From positions 1 through 64,000 of the forward strand of contig JACCEP010000009.1 in assembly GCA_013416395.1 (NCBI GenBank): a stretch of DNA of 64,000 nt, read 5' to 3'. Each line of letters begins with the position of its first letter. Positions within the stretch are counted from its first letter, which is position 1. Below the pieces are notes generated by a model. The model searched no databases and was not told the origin of the DNA. It worked only from the letters and a program-made list of their open reading frames with translations. This document shows, one piece after another, positions 40,364 to 49,322 of the stretch. The stretch is from Alcaligenaceae bacterium. GTDB lineage: Bacteria > Pseudomonadota > Gammaproteobacteria > Burkholderiales > Burkholderiaceae_B. The position numbers and the translations under genes are program-made.

Positions 40364-42866
40364 TGTTTTTTCGATTCGCAGCCGAATCTTTATGGTGGCG
40401 GTTGTGTTGCTGCTCTGCTTATCGGCAGCCCTTGCGGTATTTCTGCACGACTATGCACAGCGTGCAGCAGACCGCGCCTTTGATCGGCTGCTGGCGGCTT
40501 CGGCCCTGTCGATTGCGGGGGCGGTACAAATCGAAGATAACCAGGTAGCCATGGAGCTACCTTTCGCCGCATTGGCCATGCTGTCGGGCAACGAACGGGT
40601 TTTTTACACCGTACGCAACGCCCAGGGCAAACTGATTACGGGATACGACGACCTTGATCGTGATCTGCCTCTGGCCACTTCTGCAGACGCTATGTTTTAC
40701 GACGCACACTATCGAAACGATGATGTTCGCATCAGCACAGTAGGCAGGCTGGCCTCATTCAATCAGCAGGCGGCTTGGGTCACCGTCAGGGTGGCCGAAA
40801 CGCGCGGGGCGCGGCAGGCGCTTGCCGAAGAAATCCTCAATCGCAGCGTGTTGCCCTTGCTCATTATGGTGGCGGTCGCACTAGGCTTGTTGTGGTTCGG
40901 TGTAACGCATGCCCTGGCCCCGTTAAAACTTATAGAAAATGAACTTCGTTACCGCAAGCCCGATGACTTGCACGCCCTGGCCAGCCCGGTTCCGCGCGAG
41001 GTGCGGCGACTGGTCGATGCGCTCAACGGCTTTATGTTGCGACTGCAAGGCATGCTGAACAGCCTGAACAATCTGGTCGCCGACACGGCTCATCAGGTAC
41101 GCACGCCATTGGCCTCATTGCGTGCGCAGTCTGAAGTAGCCCTGGAAGAAACCAACCCCGAAAAGATGCGCGAGCGGCTCACACGAATTCACCTTAATGC
41201 CTGTCGCGCCAGCCAGTTGGTCAATCAGCTGCTTATGGACGCCACCATTACGCATCGCATGGAGTCTCGTCGCAATGACATGGTAGGCATAGCGGAAATC
41301 ATTAATGAAACACGCCAGCGCATAGGTCCACTGGATCTGCAGCGGTTACGTATTGCCATAGCCCCTGAAGTACGTCGTGCACGCGTCTGGGGAGACAGGG
41401 TGGCCTTGCGCGAGATGCTGCGCAACCTCGTGGACAATGCCTTGCGCTATGCACCAGCAGGTGTTGTTGAAATTCAGGTCGATAAGCTGCCAGGCAATCG
41501 CCTGGGTCTGACGGTTGCCGACCGTGGGCCAGGTATTGCCAGTGAAGAAAGTGAAAGGGTGCTGGAGCGTTTTGGTCGTGGCAGTGCGGCTGAAGCCATG
41601 CCTGGGTCGGGCCTGGGGCTCTCAATTGTGAAATCAGTGGTTGAGGCGCATACCGGTACGTTAACCTTGCGCAACCGCGGGGGTGGTGGTCTGTTGGTGT
41701 GCGTTACCTTGCCCATTTCCATGCCGGCGAATCTGGAGCGGGCAGGCGCATCCGTAAGCCTGATATGTGCCGTGGTCTTGATGGCACTAGCCAGCCTGGT
41801 TTTGCCGGGCAGGGCAGACGCGCAGGGCACCGGAGCGCCCTCTGACACGATTACGCGCTACCCGGCAGCCCACGCGGGCACAACCCTGACCATCGCGGGT
41901 TCAACCGACACCGTACTGTTTGCGCCACTGGCGCTTGCGTTTCAAAAGAGCCAACCTGACGTTGAACTGGTTTATCACGAGCTTGGCACGCGCCAGCTGT
42001 ATGAGCAGACGGTTGCAAACGCCCTGCCGCAGGCTGATGTGCTGATCAGCTCGGCAGTCGATCTGCAAATCAAGCTGGCCAATGACGGTTATGCATTGCG
42101 TCATGTTTCTGAATACGTGCATCGCTTGCCTTCGTGGGCTGTATGGCGTTCAGAGGTATTTGGTTTTACCTTCGAGCCTATTGTTTTGGTCTATAACCTG
42201 AGTCGCTTTTCTGAAGAAACCGTGCCGCGTTCACGTCAGGCGCTGCTAAGCCTGCTGGAGCAAGATCCCGTCGACATGCGCGGGCGCATAGGTACTTACG
42301 ATATTGCTGTTAGCAGTGTCGGGCATTTGCTGGCTGTGCAGGACGCAACGCTGTCGTCAAACTTCTGGGGCCTGGCCAACGCGTTCGGGCAGGTTGAGAT
42401 CCAGCTCGAAGCCAACACCATCGATATTCTCGACAAAATTGAATCCGGGCAACTGTACTTGGGCTACAACGTGCTTGGTTCTTATGCCATGGCGCGAAAG
42501 GCGGCAGGGCACGCGCTGGGCATTGTCGTGCCGCAAGACTATGTTCTGGTGCTGTCGCGTGCTGCGCTAATTGCCCGAAGCACTGCCCATCCGCAGTTGG
42601 CCGCAACGTTTCTTGATTGGCTGCTCTCGCCCGAGGGCCAGAAAGTGGCGGCTAACCAGGCAGGCCTGGGCGCCATTACGGCCACAAATACAGAAAAAGG
42701 ATACCCGGGCGACCCATTTATGCTGTCGCAAAGTATCGTGCAGCCCATAGCACTGACGCCGGCACTACTGGTTGGGCTGGATCAGCAACGTCATAGCCGC
42801 TTTCTGAAAAACTGGAAGCGTCTGGTTACAGATACGCCCGACCGAAGCCTCATGACAGGACACTGA
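40353..42866 (+). CDS. Sensor histidine kinase fused to a C-terminal periplasmic substrate-binding domain
   Basis: An 837-residue protein. Residues 1-456 are a TctE/QseC-like kinase: membrane segments about 12-30 and 166-184 around a periplasmic loop, HisKA with DTAHQVRTPLA (His247), N box NLVDNALRYAP (358-368), G1 DRGPGI (390-395) and G2 GSGLGLSIV (418-426). The kinase fold ends normally at VCVTLPIS. From Met457 a new part starts: a third hydrophobic segment (about 467-484) closing GRADAQG like a signal peptide, then a binding-protein domain (about 500-830) paralogous to the neighbouring binding protein: LPSWAVW, FEPIVLVYN, TYDIAVSSVGHLLAVQD, GYNVLGSYA, QDYVLVLSRAAL. The frame is continuous without an internal ribosome site. 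The domain would lie in the periplasm. Confidence 0.93.
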   Translation: MSSNVFSIRSRIFMVAVVLLLCLSAALAVFLHDYAQRAADRAFDRLLAASALSIAGAVQIEDNQVAMELPFAALAMLSGNERVFYTVRNAQGKLITGYDDLDRDLPLATSADAMFYDAHYRNDDVRISTVGRLASFNQQAAWVTVRVAETRGARQALAEEILNRSVLPLLIMVAVALGLLWFGVTHALAPLKLIENELRYRKPDDLHALASPVPREVRRLVDALNGFMLRLQGMLNSLNNLVADTAHQVRTPLASLRAQSEVALEETNPEKMRERLTRIHLNACRASQLVNQLLMDATITHRMESRRNDMVGIAEIINETRQRIGPLDLQRLRIAIAPEVRRARVWGDRVALREMLRNLVDNALRYAPAGVVEIQVDKLPGNRLGLTVADRGPGIASEESERVLERFGRGSAAEAMPGSGLGLSIVKSVVEAHTGTLTLRNRGGGGLLVCVTLPISMPANLERAGASVSLICAVVLMALASLVLPGRADAQGTGAPSDTITRYPAAHAGTTLTIAGSTDTVLFAPLALAFQKSQPDVELVYHELGTRQLYEQTVANALPQADVLISSAVDLQIKLANDGYALRHVSEYVHRLPSWAVWRSEVFGFTFEPIVLVYNLSRFSEETVPRSRQALLSLLEQDPVDMRGRIGTYDIAVSSVGHLLAVQDATLSSNFWGLANAFGQVEIQLEANTIDILDKIESGQLYLGYNVLGSYAMARKAAGHALGIVVPQDYVLVLSRAALIARSTAHPQLAATFLDWLLSPEGQKVAANQAGLGAITATNTEKGYPGDPFMLSQSIVQPIALTPALLVGLDQQRHSRFLKNWKRLVTDTPDRSLMTGH

Positions 42867-42943
42867 CAGGTGATGCTCGTAATATGGTTATTAGACGGGC
42901 TAAAGCCTGCTTGTGTTTAAAACTATATTTCCAGGAGACAACC

Positions 42944-44041
42944 ATGTTACGTCGCCCACAACTGGCAGCCGTCTCGGCTGCCGTATTCAGTGCTTTTCTT
43001 ATTGGCACGGTCTCTGCCCAAGTCCCTGATAATTACCCTGCTGACTACCAGCAGATCGTGGACGCTGCCAAAAAAGAAGGCAAGGTCATTGTCTACTCCA
43101 CCACCGATACCAAAGCCGCGAACCCAGTTATCCAGGATTTTGAGGCCATGTACCCGGGCGTCAAGGTTGAGTACAACGACATGAACAGCACCGAGCTGTA
43201 CAGTCGATATATCAGCGAGCAGGCGTCAGGTGGCAACAGCGGCGATGTAATCTGGAGCTCGTCGATGGATTCCGCGCTAAAACTGGCCGTTGACTACGCC
43301 TTGACGTACAAATCGCCTGAAATCAGTCATCTTCCAAAGTGGTCTGTGTGGAATGATGCGGCCTATGGCACAACCTACGAACCTGCTGTATTTATTTACA
43401 ACACACGTTTGATCAAGCAGGAAGAAGTGCCCACCACACACCCGGCACTGGCCAAACTCATAGACAGTGATCTGGCCCGCTTTAAAAACAAAGTTACCAC
43501 CTACGATATCGAGAAGTCGGCCGTGGGCTTTATGCTGGCCGTTCAAGACAGTCGCAATGACCCTAACTACTTTGACGTGCTCAAAGGCATCGCCAAAGCG
43601 GGCATGGTTGTGCAGTCATCTACCGGCACCATGATGGAGCGGGTTTCCTCGGGTGAAAACCTCATCGGCTACAACGTGCTGGGCTCATACGCTGAAACGC
43701 GGGCCAAGAAAGACCCTGGCCTTGGTGTTGCCTACCCCACCGACTACACCCTGGTGCTTTCGCGTGTGGCGTTTATAGGTAAAACGGCTAAAAACGAAAA
43801 TGCCGCCAAGCTGTGGATGGACTACTTGCTGTCTCAGAGGGGCCAGAACGTGCTCGCCAACAAGGCAGACCTTGCCTCGGTGCGCAATGATATCGATGGC
43901 GACAATGACGTAGATGGCATGACCAAAAAGCTTGGCGACTCGCTCAAACCTATTCCCGTCGACAAGTCGCTGCTTGACTATCTGCAACAAGACAAACGCC
44001 TGGAGTTCATCAAAGAGTGGCGTGCCGCGACAGGCAAGTAA
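42944..44041 (+). CDS. ABC transporter substrate-binding protein, Fe3+/AfuA-like
   Basis: A 365-residue exported binding protein. Signal peptide to about residue 25 (GTVSAQ), then EGKVIVYSTTDTKAANPVIQDFEAMYPGVKVEYND, typical of the AfuA/FbpA-like family, and the strings LPKWSVWNDAAYGTTYEPAVFIYN, TYDIEKSAVGFMLAVQDS, LIGYNVLGSYAET and TDYTLVLSRVAF shared with the kinase-fused domain. Start 42944 follows AGGAG. It lies 77 bases after the kinase and leads the transporter; a hairpin separates it from the permease gene. Iron, a polyamine or another small ligand are all possible. Confidence 0.92.
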   Translation: MLRRPQLAAVSAAVFSAFLIGTVSAQVPDNYPADYQQIVDAAKKEGKVIVYSTTDTKAANPVIQDFEAMYPGVKVEYNDMNSTELYSRYISEQASGGNSGDVIWSSSMDSALKLAVDYALTYKSPEISHLPKWSVWNDAAYGTTYEPAVFIYNTRLIKQEEVPTTHPALAKLIDSDLARFKNKVTTYDIEKSAVGFMLAVQDSRNDPNYFDVLKGIAKAGMVVQSSTGTMMERVSSGENLIGYNVLGSYAETRAKKDPGLGVAYPTDYTLVLSRVAFIGKTAKNENAAKLWMDYLLSQRGQNVLANKADLASVRNDIDGDNDVDGMTKKLGDSLKPIPVDKSLLDYLQQDKRLEFIKEWRAATGK

Positions 44042-44068
44042 GTAGCTACTGTTCGCGTTACTGACCAG

Positions 44069-44101
44069 CACGTCTGCGCCTCAAGTTTAGGCGCGGACGT
44101 G
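44069..44101 (+). other. Stem-loop between binding-protein and permease genes
   Basis: A 13-base stem (44069-44081 and 44089-44101, with one G-U pair) around a seven-base loop, 27 bases after the binding-protein stop and 23 bases before the permease start. No T-run follows. It probably stabilises the upstream mRNA or partly terminates, so that the binding protein is made in excess over the membrane parts, as in other ABC operons. Confidence 0.65.
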
Positions 44102-44124
44102 CATTATTTCCCAGGGTGATATCA

Positions 44125-45894
44125 ATGCATTCCTTGCGCCGCGGATGGCAGTCTTTGCCGCGCGGGTTGACCGTAGCCCTTACGGCGCTGGCGATCTACC
44201 TGCCGTTGTCTCTTATCGTTATTCAAAGCTTTCTGTCGGCACCGTTTTTTGTGCCGTCACGCCAATTTGGCGTGGAAGGCTATGCGTTTATATTTTCCGA
44301 CCCCGATTTCTACAAGGCGCTTAAAAGTGGCTTTATGCTGGCTTTCGGGCTTTGTATTATTGCCATACCGCTGGGCGGGATCCTGGCCTTCTTGGTATCG
44401 CGTACCGATCTGCCCGGGCGTCGCTGGATAGAACCGCTGATTCTGGTTCCGGTATTTGTCTCGCCCATGGTGCTGGGCTTTGGCTATGTTGTGGCGGCAG
44501 GCCCTGTGGGTTTTTTCTCAACCTGGGCCAATGACATACTGGGCTTCGTGCCCTGGAATATCTATTCTCTGCCCGCAATTATCGTAATTGCCGGGCTCAC
44601 GCACGTGCCCTACGCCTATCTGTACATCTCGTCGGCCCTGCACAGCCTGGGTTCTGATGTTGAAGAGGCAGCGCGTACTGCGGGTGCCAGCCCGTTGCAG
44701 GTGATGACGGCAGTCAGCCTGCCCATGGTGCGCCCCGCCATTTCGTATGCCACGGTGTTGCTGTTTTTTCTGGGCCTTGAAGTGTTCGGCTTGATGTTGG
44801 TGTTGGGCGACCCAGAAGGTCACCTGGTCTTGTCGACTTATCTTTATAAGCTGACCAACAAGCTGGGTATCCCGTCTTATCACCTGATGGCGGCCGTGGC
44901 CATGGTGTTAATTGCCTTTACCATTCCGCTGGTCATGCTGCAGCGACACTTGTTGCGCAGTGCCAATCGCTATGCCACGGTCAAAGGCAAGGCCTCTCGC
45001 CCACGCCCGCTCCCGTTGGGTAAATGGCGCTGGGTGGCGGGCGCCGTCGTAATGCTCTGGTTGTTTGTTGCCATTGTTGTGCCATTGGCTGGCGTCGTGC
45101 TGCGGGCGTTTGTGTCGAACTGGGGGTATGGCGTTTCCCTGTTTGATGTCTTGTCAGTAAGTGCCTTCCGCACGGTTTTTGAGCAACCGACCCTCATTAG
45201 GGCCATCGTTAACTCGGTCGCTATCGGCGTTATTGGCGGTGCCTTTGCCGTGGCGTGCTACACCGCCATCGCACTGGTGACGCACCGCAAAAATGACGGT
45301 GTTAGCCGCTTTATGGACTACAGCGTGTTAGTGCCACGTGCTGTGCCAGGGTTGTTGGCAGGTCTGGCATTTTTGTGGGTATTCCTGTTTGTGCCCATGT
45401 GGTTTGATAACTCACTCAAAGACGGTTGGTTTTCGGTACTGCCCATGGCAGGCTGGCTGCGCGAGCATGCCATCGAACCCATGCGTGCACTCAGATCGAC
45501 CATTTTCAGCGTCTGGCTGGCCTATTCGGTGGTGTGGATGGCTTATGGCATACGCCTGATCTCCGCGACGTTGCTGCAAGTGGCCCCCGAGCTTGAAGAA
45601 GCGGCCCGCAGCACAGGCGCTACACGTGGACAGGTTACCCGGCACATTACCGTGCCGCTGGCGCGCTACGGCCTTATCGGTTCGTGGCTGCTTATGTTTC
45701 TGATTTTTGAACGCGAATATTCCACGGGTGTTTATCTGCTTTCGCCAGGCACTGAAACCATAGGGTCCATGCTGGTGTCGTTATGGGCAACAGGCGCCAT
45801 AGATATTGTGGCAGCGCTCTCCTTCATAAACATTGTTCTGGTTGTCGCTGGCCTGGCCGTGGCATTGCGCTTTGGAGTCAAACTTCATGATTGA
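44125..45894 (+). CDS. ABC transporter permease, fused two-domain (FbpB/AfuB-like)
   Basis: A 589-residue inner-membrane protein with about 12 membrane segments and two binding-protein-dependent transport domains. Each has the EAA loop: VEEAARTAGASPLQVMTAVSLPMVRPAI (about residues 180-207) and LEEAARSTGATRGQVTRHITVPLARYGL (about 490-517). This duplicated form is typical of ferric-iron FbpB/AfuB permeases. Start ATG 44125 follows AGGG; an in-frame GTG lies three codons upstream. Its end overlaps the ATPase start by eight bases. Confidence 0.93.
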   Translation: MHSLRRGWQSLPRGLTVALTALAIYLPLSLIVIQSFLSAPFFVPSRQFGVEGYAFIFSDPDFYKALKSGFMLAFGLCIIAIPLGGILAFLVSRTDLPGRRWIEPLILVPVFVSPMVLGFGYVVAAGPVGFFSTWANDILGFVPWNIYSLPAIIVIAGLTHVPYAYLYISSALHSLGSDVEEAARTAGASPLQVMTAVSLPMVRPAISYATVLLFFLGLEVFGLMLVLGDPEGHLVLSTYLYKLTNKLGIPSYHLMAAVAMVLIAFTIPLVMLQRHLLRSANRYATVKGKASRPRPLPLGKWRWVAGAVVMLWLFVAIVVPLAGVVLRAFVSNWGYGVSLFDVLSVSAFRTVFEQPTLIRAIVNSVAIGVIGGAFAVACYTAIALVTHRKNDGVSRFMDYSVLVPRAVPGLLAGLAFLWVFLFVPMWFDNSLKDGWFSVLPMAGWLREHAIEPMRALRSTIFSVWLAYSVVWMAYGIRLISATLLQVAPELEEAARSTGATRGQVTRHITVPLARYGLIGSWLLMFLIFEREYSTGVYLLSPGTETIGSMLVSLWATGAIDIVAALSFINIVLVVAGLAVALRFGVKLHD

Positions 45895-46966
45895 ATTATC
45901 TGTCGAAAACCTGCACCTGGACTACGGTACCAATCCTGTACTCAAAGGGGTGTCCATGCAGCTGCAGCGCGGTGAGGTGGTGTCTTTGCTGGGCCCTTCG
46001 GGCAGCGGGAAAACCACGCTGTTGCGGGCGGTGGCGGGGCTTGAAGCGGCCAAAAAGGGTCGCATTGTCATGAATGAACGCGTGCTTTATGACAGCGAAA
46101 CCCGCAGCGAGGTATCCGCAGATCAGCGTGAACTGGGTATTGTTTTTCAGTCTTATGCCTTGTGGCCACATAAAACGGTGGCAGAAAACATTTCTTATCC
46201 GCTCAAGCTTCGCAAGATCAAGAAGGCGGAACAACAAACGCGTGTGCAAGACATACTCAACCAACTGGGGCTGGGCAAATTGGGGCAACGTTACCCTCAT
46301 GAGCTCTCAGGCGGGCAGCAGCAGCGCGTGGCCATCGGGAGGGCGTTGGTTTATAACCCGCCCGTTCTGCTGCTGGATGAACCATTGTCCAATCTGGATG
46401 CCAAGTTACGTGAAGAGGCCCGAGCTTTCTTGCGTGAGCTGATCCTGCGACTGGGCCTTTCGGCCATCATGGTGACGCACGACCAGAATGAAGCCATGGC
46501 GATCTCTGACCGTATTTTGCTGCTGAACAATGGCAAGATCGAACAGCAGGGAACGCCGCAAGAAATGTACGGATCGCCTCACTCTCTGTTTTGTGCAGAG
46601 TTCATGGGCAGCAACAACGCCCTGGAAGGTACGGTTAGCGATATTACCGATGGGCAAGCAACCGTGCAATGCCACGGATGGACGTTGCGCGGCAGGGCAG
46701 GCGAGGGCCTGAGCGTAGGCCAGACCGCACGGGCCATCATACGTGTCGAGCAGGTCAGGCTGCGCACTGGTGCGGGAGAAAACACGCTGCAGCTGCCTTT
46801 GTTGACCAGTATGTACTTGGGCGAAAAATGGGAATACCTGTTTCGCGGCCACAGCGCTGATGCGCAAGAAACCTTTGTGCTGCGTGCATACGGCACGCAG
46901 GAAAGAGTGCCCGAAGGCGTCAGCCTGGAGTTGCCCACAGAGCATGTATGGGTGTTTCCGGTTTGA
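45887..46966 (+). CDS. ABC transporter ATP-binding protein (FbpC/AfuC-like)
   Basis: A 359-residue ATPase. Walker A GPSGSGKT, Q-loop VFQSYALWPHKTV, signature LSGGQQQRVAIGRAL, Walker B LLLDEPLSNLD and the H-loop VTHDQNEA are all present; the C-terminal TOBE-like region runs from about residue 240. Similarity in style is to iron and spermidine/putrescine importers. It is the last gene of the transporter operon and converges on the sigma-factor gene. The downstream gap has only a five-base GGCCT/AGGCC hairpin. Confidence 0.95.
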   Translation: MIELSVENLHLDYGTNPVLKGVSMQLQRGEVVSLLGPSGSGKTTLLRAVAGLEAAKKGRIVMNERVLYDSETRSEVSADQRELGIVFQSYALWPHKTVAENISYPLKLRKIKKAEQQTRVQDILNQLGLGKLGQRYPHELSGGQQQRVAIGRALVYNPPVLLLDEPLSNLDAKLREEARAFLRELILRLGLSAIMVTHDQNEAMAISDRILLLNNGKIEQQGTPQEMYGSPHSLFCAEFMGSNNALEGTVSDITDGQATVQCHGWTLRGRAGEGLSVGQTARAIIRVEQVRLRTGAGENTLQLPLLTSMYLGEKWEYLFRGHSADAQETFVLRAYGTQERVPEGVSLELPTEHVWVFPV

Positions 46967-47015
46967 CTGCGGGCATGCCGTGAGCTACCTGAGTGTGTCA
47001 GGCGGCTATCGGCCT

Positions 47016-47717
47016 TCAGGCCTGGGATGCCCTGTGCTTAGCCAGAACGGTGGCAACAATGCGATCACAGCGCGCCCCGTCAAACGAGAACGCATCGCCC
47101 AGTGTCATGTCCATATCGCTGGCAAGACCTTCGCGCATTAAGCTACGGGCGCGAAAGAACCGGGTGCGCACGGTTGCTTCAGGCATGTCGAGTACGTGCG
47201 AAACTTCTTCGACGCTCATTTCTTCGACTGCACGCAGCATGAACACCGTTCTATACAGATCAGGAAGCAGGTCGATTCGGGCCTCCATCAGTTTACGCAG
47301 TTGTGTACGCATGGCGGTTGGTTCGGGTTGTCGGTTGGCATCTGCCGCCAACGAGGCTTGTATTTCAGGATCTGGAGATATCATCGCAGCGTCCAGTGGA
47401 ATGACATTAGCGCGTTTGCGTCGCAAGCGCCCGAGCGCTTCATTGACGACTATTCGCACCAGCCACGTTGAGAGCTTGGCATCTGCACGAAAGCTGCCAA
47501 GCGCGCGCCACGCGTGCAGGTAGGCTTCTTGCAGTACATCTTCGGCATCTTCATCAGTGCCTGCAATGCTGCGGGCCGTGCGAAACAGCAGTCGATTGTT
47601 GTGGCGCATAATCGCTTCGAAGGCTGCTTCATCGCCTGAGGCGGCGCGCAGTACCAGCTCGGCATCTGGCGTCTCGTTTGAAATGGCTGATACGGCCAGG
47701 TTGTGTGAGTTTTGCAT
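47016..47717 (-). CDS. ECF-type RNA polymerase sigma factor
   Basis: A 233-residue sigma-70 factor of the ECF type: region 2 (ELVLRAASGDEAAFEAIMRHNNRLLFRTARSIAG, DAEDVLQEAYLHAWRAL and KLSTWLVRIVVNEAL) and region 4 (DLYRTVFMLRAVEEMSVEEVSHVLDMPEATVRTRFFRAR). A C-terminal tail of about 35 residues after region 4 (DGARCDRIVATVLAKH) resembles the Cys-containing extension of some metal- or redox-responding ECFs. No anti-sigma gene is next to it. It ends an apparent minus-strand group with the flavoprotein and GTP cyclohydrolase genes; its own target promoters are unknown. Confidence 0.92.
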   Translation of the reverse strand: MQNSHNLAVSAISNETPDAELVLRAASGDEAAFEAIMRHNNRLLFRTARSIAGTDEDAEDVLQEAYLHAWRALGSFRADAKLSTWLVRIVVNEALGRLRRKRANVIPLDAAMISPDPEIQASLAADANRQPEPTAMRTQLRKLMEARIDLLPDLYRTVFMLRAVEEMSVEEVSHVLDMPEATVRTRFFRARSLMREGLASDMDMTLGDAFSFDGARCDRIVATVLAKHRASQA

Positions 47718-47752
47718 GGTTGCTCCAAATGCCTAAGTCGAAAGATCTAGAC

Positions 47753-48475
47753 TTAATAGCCATAGAACTCTTCACTGTGCACGTCTTCTTCGTCCACAGC
47801 CGCTTCATCAAGTATTTTTGACATCGCCCGCACCATGCCCGGAGGGCCCGAAACATAAAAGACGGGTGTGTCTAAGCCTTTTGTGGCTTCTTGTATCAGG
47901 TTTGCATCGACCTGCTCTGTATGAGAGGCCCAGGTCTGGGACGAACGATCCATGTCAGTCATGGTGGCGACCATGTGAAATCGCGGGTTGCTTTTTGCCA
48001 GTTGCTGGAGCTCATCGAGAAACGCGGTGTCCTCGGGGCGGTGGTTGGAGTAAATGAGCAGCAAGTCTTGCTGCGTTTGGTTTTTGTTTGCGTGTCGCAC
48101 CATACTCATGAAAGGCGTAATGCCAATGCCACCCGCAATCAACACAGCAGGGCGCGCGTGGCTTTTGGGCAGGGTCAGCGAGCCGAAGGGGCCTTCTATT
48201 TCAATCGGGTCGCCGATAGGCCAGCTTCCGAACGCACGTTTGAACGAACTGTCGCGCATGCGAGTGGTTACCACAAGCTCGTTTTCAAATGGTGCGCTTA
48301 CGATAGAAAATGTATGACGCGCATCGGGTGAGTCGTTGGCGATGCCGTCGCGCGGCAAAATGACATCAATAGCCTGCCCGGGCTTGAAATCAAACCCTGC
48401 GGGCTTATCAAAGTGAAATGCCATAGTGCCTTCGGCAACCGACTGGCGGGCTTTGAGAATTGTAGGTATAGACAC
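47753..48475 (-). CDS. FAD/NAD(P)-binding ferredoxin reductase-like oxidoreductase
   Basis: A 240-residue ferredoxin-NADP reductase fold: FAD domain with FKPGQAIDVILP and RHTFSIVSAPFENELVVTTRM (an RxYS-like FAD site), NAD domain with GIGITPFMSMVR, and PVFYVSGPPGMVRAM with EEFYGY at the end. A 2Fe-2S domain is lacking, so it needs a separate partner. GTG 48475 follows AAAGGAAA; a TTG start eight codons further up is less likely. It is between GTP cyclohydrolase and the sigma factor. Confidence 0.87.
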   Translation of the reverse strand: MSIPTILKARQSVAEGTMAFHFDKPAGFDFKPGQAIDVILPRDGIANDSPDARHTFSIVSAPFENELVVTTRMRDSSFKRAFGSWPIGDPIEIEGPFGSLTLPKSHARPAVLIAGGIGITPFMSMVRHANKNQTQQDLLLIYSNHRPEDTAFLDELQQLAKSNPRFHMVATMTDMDRSSQTWASHTEQVDANLIQEATKGLDTPVFYVSGPPGMVRAMSKILDEAAVDEEDVHSEEFYGY

Positions 48476-48590
48476 GATTTTTCCTTTTTTTCTGTACAAC
48501 TGAAGTGCCTGTTTTGATCAGCCTATTGCAGTGGGCAATCAGAAACCAGAGTTGTACATGGGCAAACAGCAAACAAACATTTAATACATG

Positions 48591-49322
48591 TCAGTCGTGC
48601 TTTTCTGTGAGCAGGCTTAAAAATTCGCGACGAAGCGTGGCATCGTGCAAAAAAGCACCCCTCATTACTGAGTTTTTCATCAACACGCCATCATCCTTTA
48701 CGCCTCGCCAGCTCATGCAAAAATGGCTGGCTGCCATCACCACAGCCAAACCGTCGGGCTTAACCTGGCGTTCTAGTTCATCAGCCAGCATGACGATGGC
48801 TTCTTCCTGGATTTGTGGTCGGTTCATAATCCAGTTGCATAGCCGGGCATATTTTGACAGCCCCATCAGGTCTGAGGTTGGCCCAGGTAAAACACCTATC
48901 CAGACTTTCCCCAGAATTGGGCAAAGATGATGCGAACACGCACTGCGAATCTTGATCGGACCGACAATCATTAGTTCGTTCAGGTGCGATACGTTCGGAA
49001 ACGCAGTGACGGGTGGTGCCGGCTGATAACGGCCGCGAAACACCTCGTCGAGAAACATTTTGGCTACGCGACGTGCGGTATCTGACGTATTGTGGTCATG
49101 GTCTATGTCAATGACCAATGAACGCAGTACTTCTCGTACGCGGCTTTCCACTTCGACACGAAGTTCGTCCAGTTCACCCTCCTGTATAAACGAAGAGATG
49201 TTGTCATTGGCATGGTAGCGGCTGTTGGCCTCGGTCAAACGGGCTCGTATGCGTTCTGAAGCCAAGCCTCTGTGGGCAGCCTCTTTGTGCGTGAAGGAAG
49301 GCGGAGTTAAAGTCGTAAACAT
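48591..49322 (-). CDS. folE: GTP cyclohydrolase I
   Basis: A 243-residue type I GTP cyclohydrolase. HDHNTSDTARRVAKMFLDEVFRG, the zinc ligands CSHHLCPI (about residues 130-137) and the late Cys in HFCMSWRGVKDDG are the catalytic pattern, with GLSKYARLCNWI typical of the fold. It makes dihydroneopterin triphosphate for folate or pterin cofactors. The N-terminal 45 residues are an extension. In this window it is next to a flavoprotein and a sigma factor, which may mean a stress-induced second copy rather than the housekeeping folE. Confidence 0.9.
   Translation of the reverse strand: MFTTLTPPSFTHKEAAHRGLASERIRARLTEANSRYHANDNISSFIQEGELDELRVEVESRVREVLRSLVIDIDHDHNTSDTARRVAKMFLDEVFRGRYQPAPPVTAFPNVSHLNELMIVGPIKIRSACSHHLCPILGKVWIGVLPGPTSDLMGLSKYARLCNWIMNRPQIQEEAIVMLADELERQVKPDGLAVVMAASHFCMSWRGVKDDGVLMKNSVMRGAFLHDATLRREFLSLLTEKHD

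Noticed and set aside
47011-47022. GGCCT-TC-AGGCC hairpin between the ATPase and sigma-factor genes as a terminator
   Set aside because: Short stem, tiny loop, lies over the sigma factor stop codon and lacks a T-run.
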